From positions 1 through 10,114 of the forward strand of contig JAZSAS010000069.1 in assembly GCA_045602005.1 (NCBI GenBank): a stretch of 10,114 nucleotides of DNA, in the 5' to 3' direction. The DNA is from UMGS755 sp045602005 (GTDB taxonomy: Bacteria > Bacillota > Clostridia > UBA1381 > UBA9506). Shown in pieces: positions 6,615 to 10,114 of this stretch. The notes beneath the pieces were generated by a model. The model worked only from the letters and a program-made list of their open reading frames with translations, was not told the DNA's origin and did not search any database. Made by a program: the position numbers and the translations under genes. Position 1 is the stretch's first letter, and each line of letters opens with the position of its first letter.

Positions 6615-7428
6615 TGCGTTGTTTCAAATCTTTTCTTATCAATTTATGACCCGCGCTCTGGCGGTGGGACTTTTAGTGTCTTTGTGTGCCGCCCTATTGG
6701 GGGTCTGTTTGGTTTTAAAGCGCTATTCCATGATTGGTGATGGTCTTTCCCATGTGGGTTTTGGCGCTCTTTCTGTGGCAATGGCGCTTCATCTGGCACC
6801 GCTGGCTGTGTCGGTGCCGGTGGTGGTATTAGCAGCCTTTGGTCTTTTGCGCCTGTCTGAAAGAAGCAAAATTAAAGGCGATGCGGCCATTGCACTGGTG
6901 TCAAGCAGTGCTTTGGCAGTGGGTGTTCTTGTCACGTCTTTGTCCGGCGGCATGAATGCAGATGTGCATAACTACATGTTCGGCAGTATTCTAGCCATGA
7001 GTCAGGGTGACGTGGTGCTGAGCGTGGTTTTATCTTTAGCGGTGCTTTGTCTGTTTATTCTTTTATACCATAACATCTTTGCCGTTACCTTTGATGAGGC
7101 CTTTGCCCGTGCTACCGGCATGAACGTGCGGGTGTATAACATGTTGATTGCTTTTTTAACTGCCATCACTGTGGTGGTGGGCATGCGAATGATGGGTGCC
7201 ATGCTGATGTCCAGCTTGATTATTTTTCCGGCGCTGACAGCAATGCGTATGTTTAAAAGCTTTCGGGCAGTCACCCTTTGTGCTGCCATCACCAGCATAA
7301 TTTGCTTTCTGGCGGGGCTTTTGTTGTCTTTTGTTTTGTCCGTTCCCACAGGTGCCAGCGTTGTGGCGGTGAGCCTTCTTGTGTTTATCCTGTTTTCTGT
7401 CATTGCGAAATTGAAAACGGTTTTGTAG
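6607..7428 (+). CDS. znuB: Metal ABC transporter permease, ZnuB-like
   Basis: A 273-residue integral membrane protein of the ABC-3 family with about 7-8 hydrophobic segments. The family's marker segments are present: VLKRYSMIGDGLSHVGFGAL near the N-terminus, here a perfect coupling motif, and MRMMGAMLMSSLIIFPALTA in the C-terminal half. The frame is open to 6544, but the GTG at 6607 is chosen: AGGAGG lies at 6593-6598 with 8-nt spacing, and the protein then starts MVDALFQIF like its relatives. It forms the transmembrane channel with the preceding ATPase. It is the last gene of the operon, with no clear terminator in the 62 bp before the convergent gene. Confidence 0.92.
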   Translation: MVDALFQIFSYQFMTRALAVGLLVSLCAALLGVCLVLKRYSMIGDGLSHVGFGALSVAMALHLAPLAVSVPVVVLAAFGLLRLSERSKIKGDAAIALVSSSALAVGVLVTSLSGGMNADVHNYMFGSILAMSQGDVVLSVVLSLAVLCLFILLYHNIFAVTFDEAFARATGMNVRVYNMLIAFLTAITVVVGMRMMGAMLMSSLIIFPALTAMRMFKSFRAVTLCAAITSIICFLAGLLLSFVLSVPTGASVVAVSLLVFILFSVIAKLKTVL

Positions 7429-7490
7429 AGGGGTTATGACCGGTCTGCATTAAAAAGCGAAGTAGAAAATGGCAAAGTCCCATCAAAAAG

Positions 7491-7754
7491 CTAGTCTAAG
7501 CAAATATCTTTTCTGCTTTTATTCTGTAACCGGTTTTCAGCAGGGCGTTTTAATTTTAAAATCTCAAAGCTCTGCCAATTACTGAGACTGATACAGCGTT
7601 TGGCAGAACGTAGCGTGCCGTAACGTTTGGCAAACTCCATGCTATGCACCAGTGTGTGTTGATTATAGGCATAGTAAATCTCGTCCTGTGCCTGAACCTT
7701 TATTACATAATAATAGTCAAGCTCGTCGTCATAATATTTTAGTTTTTCAACCAT
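7491..7754 (-). CDS. Small protein of unknown function
   Basis: An 87-residue protein I do not recognise. It is rich in Tyr near the N-terminus (KYYDDELDYYYVIKVQ), has a central IYYAYNQHTLVHS strand-like part, then KRYGTLRSAKRCISL and SFEILKLKR, and a basic Asn/Lys/Arg tail. There is no signal peptide or membrane segment. The strand-helix-strand look (YYVIKV ... A..AKR ... FEILK) recalls small uncharacterised proteins of Firmicutes and their phages, which is a weak impression. The frame runs upstream to 7799, but the ATG at 7752-7754 is preferred: GGGGTGA stands just before it, and the upstream extension would overlap the likely promoter. It is a single gene, convergent with the metal-importer operon and divergent from the rRNA unit. 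Confidence 0.6.
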   Translation of the reverse strand: MVEKLKYYDDELDYYYVIKVQAQDEIYYAYNQHTLVHSMEFAKRYGTLRSAKRCISLSNWQSFEILKLKRPAENRLQNKSRKDICLD

Positions 7755-7770
7755 GTCATCACCCCAAAAG

Positions 7771-7799
7771 AGGGTAACATATTTTTCCAGAAAAGTCAA
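7771..7799 (-). promoter_or_regulatory. Promoter candidate for the small unknown gene
   Basis: On the minus strand TTGACT (7799-7794) and TACCCT (7776-7771) are 17 bp apart, with a TG one base before the -10 (extended -10). The -35 is good and the -10 is poor. A start near 7764 would leave a very short leader (about 10 nt) carrying the GGGGTGA site. This supports the internal ATG at 7754. Confidence 0.4.
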
Positions 7800-7824
7800 T
7801 AAAATTCATTTAACTTGTGTATTT

Positions 7825-7868
7825 TGCAAAAAACTGTATAAAATATTTAATAAAATTAAAAATAAGTC
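7825..7868 (+). promoter_or_regulatory. AT-rich upstream (UP-like) element of the rRNA promoter
   Basis: The bases just before the P1 -35 are almost all A and T, with several A-tracts (AAAAAACTG, AAAATATTTAATAAAATT). Such tracts bind the RNA polymerase alpha subunit at rRNA promoters. The call rests on composition and position only. Confidence 0.45.
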
Positions 7869-7897
7869 TTGACAATCGGATTTTTCTGAGTTATAAT
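7869..7897 (+). promoter_or_regulatory. rRNA promoter P1 (full consensus sigma-A)
   Basis: TTGACA (7869-7874), a 17-bp spacer and TATAAT (7892-7897): both hexamers and the spacing are perfect. The start is expected at the G residues near 7903-7904, which fits initiation with GTP as known for B. subtilis rRNA promoters. It points to tRNA-Ile and 23S. Confidence 0.9.
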
Positions 7898-7907
7898 AAC
7901 ATGGCTA

Positions 7908-7921
7908 CCCCGGAGACGGGG
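7908..7921 (+). repeat. GNRA-capped hairpin in the P1 leader
   Basis: CCCCG (7908-7912) and CGGGG (7917-7921) form a 5-bp GC stem with tetraloop GAGA. It begins a few nt after the P1 start and is followed by A-rich, not T-rich, sequence, so it is not a terminator in this direction. It would be the 5' hairpin of the P1 transcript only, possibly protecting the 5' end or helping in antitermination. Confidence 0.55.
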
Positions 7922-7947
7922 AAGAAAAAATTAACAGAAAAAAAGTG

Positions 7948-7976
7948 TTGACACGCCAAGCAACCTGTGCTATAAT
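7948..7976 (+). promoter_or_regulatory. rRNA promoter P2 (full consensus, extended -10)
   Basis: TTGACA (7948-7953), a 17-bp spacer and TATAAT (7971-7976), with TGC directly before the -10. P2 is 79 bp downstream of P1, a tandem arrangement as in Bacillus rrn operons. Transcription should start near 7983-7984, only about 15 nt before mature tRNA-Ile. Confidence 0.92.
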
Positions 7977-7997
7977 ATCACAAGTCGGCACAAAAAC

Positions 7998-8073
<76 letters not shown>

Positions 8074-8074
<1 letters not shown>

Positions 8075-8159
8075 AATTTACTCATTTTTCGAATTTTTAA
8101 TCGCCTTTCGTACCATGCGTACGCGGCGGCTCTTAAAAATCCGAAACCTGAGCAAATTT
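8074..8159 (+). repeat. Long imperfect hairpin in the tRNA-23S spacer
   Basis: Nested inverted repeats, all read directly: AAATTT (8074-8079)/AAATTT (8154-8159), CTCA (8081-8084)/TGAG (8149-8152), TTTCG (8087-8091)/CGAAA (8142-8146), ATTTTTAA (8093-8100)/TTAAAAAT (8133-8140), CGCC (8102-8105)/GGCG (8125-8128) and CGTAC (8109-8113)/GTACG (8119-8123) around loop CATGC. It starts on the last A of the tRNA. It could be an RNase III processing stem or a small inserted palindromic repeat; the sequence alone does not decide. Confidence 0.7.
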
Positions 8160-8324
8160 CAATCAGTTAATATAGCCTTCAGCAATTAAGCGATTGATTG
8201 TTGAACGGTGTATTAACACCTAATGTACCTTGATAACTGAACAAAGCAAATCTTTTAAGAAAAATGTTTTTCCGTAAGGGAATACAATTTCTAAAGGAAC
8301 TCATGTAATTCAGAGAACCAACTA
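8075..8324 (+). other. Internal transcribed spacer between tRNA-Ile and 23S rRNA
   Basis: A 250-nt spacer with no gene. It holds the long hairpin (8074-8159), a small hairpin GGTGT (8207-8211)/ACACC (8216-8220) with loop ATTA, and at about 8229-8244 CTTGATAACTGAACAA, which resembles the CTTTGAAAACTGAACA motif common before rRNA genes in Firmicutes spacers and leaders. No tRNA-Ala is present. The 5' half of the 23S processing stem should lie at about 8250-8324; its partner is beyond the window. Confidence 0.75.

Positions 8325-10114
<1,790 letters not shown>

Noticed and set aside
7429..7490. Intrinsic terminator between the permease and the convergent small gene
   Set aside because: Only the short palindrome GACCGGTC (7438-7445) and a 4-bp ATGG/CCAT stem are visible, with no matching T-run in either direction.

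Overview
The window looks like a piece of chromosome from an endospore-forming Gram-positive bacterium of the class Clostridia. The evidence is the minus-strand order yabP-yabQ-divIC-yabR, which is the conserved sporulation/division cluster of Bacilli and Clostridia, together with strong Shine-Dalgarno sites, frequent GTG/TTG starts, a lipoprotein binding protein for the ABC transporter, and a Firmicutes-style 23S spacer. I cannot name the genus.

Layout. (1) 1-138: right end of an IS3-family insertion sequence, with the last 33 codons of its transposase and the terminal inverted repeat. (2) 171-1798, minus strand: yabP, yabQ, divIC/ftsB and a YabR-like S1-domain protein, probably one transcript with a sigma-E-like promoter in front of yabP. 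(3) 1799-1932: divergent control region with a near-consensus extended sigma-A promoter facing right, and a perfect 10-bp direct repeat with a 20-bp period. (4) 1933-7428, plus strand: a tight six-gene run made of a class I SAM-dependent methyltransferase, an OmpR-type response regulator, a HAMP-containing sensor histidine kinase, and a complete Zn/Mn-type ABC importer (lipoprotein, ATPase, permease). Gaps run from 36 bp down to an 8-bp overlap, so these are probably co-transcribed. (5) 7491-7754, minus strand: a small protein of unknown function with its own promoter. (6) 7800-10114: an AT-rich stretch, two tandem fully consensus sigma-A promoters, tRNA-Ile(GAT), a spacer with a long imperfect hairpin, and the 5' 1790 nt of 23S rRNA, which runs off the window.

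The most notable point is in region 6. The tRNA-Ile-23S unit has its own pair of rRNA-type promoters, the second only about 15 nt before the mature tRNA, and no 16S rRNA gene lies between promoter and tRNA or anywhere else in the window. This is a 16S-less (unlinked or truncated) rRNA operon, unless it is an assembly artefact. A second point is that a two-component system is wired into the same operon as a metal importer, with a candidate direct-repeat operator at an activator-like distance from the operon promoter. The remaining genes are conserved families. I see no CRISPR array, phage module, toxin-antitoxin pair or clearly new defence system. The window begins inside an IS and ends inside an rRNA gene, both sequences that often end contigs, so assembly limits should be kept in mind.
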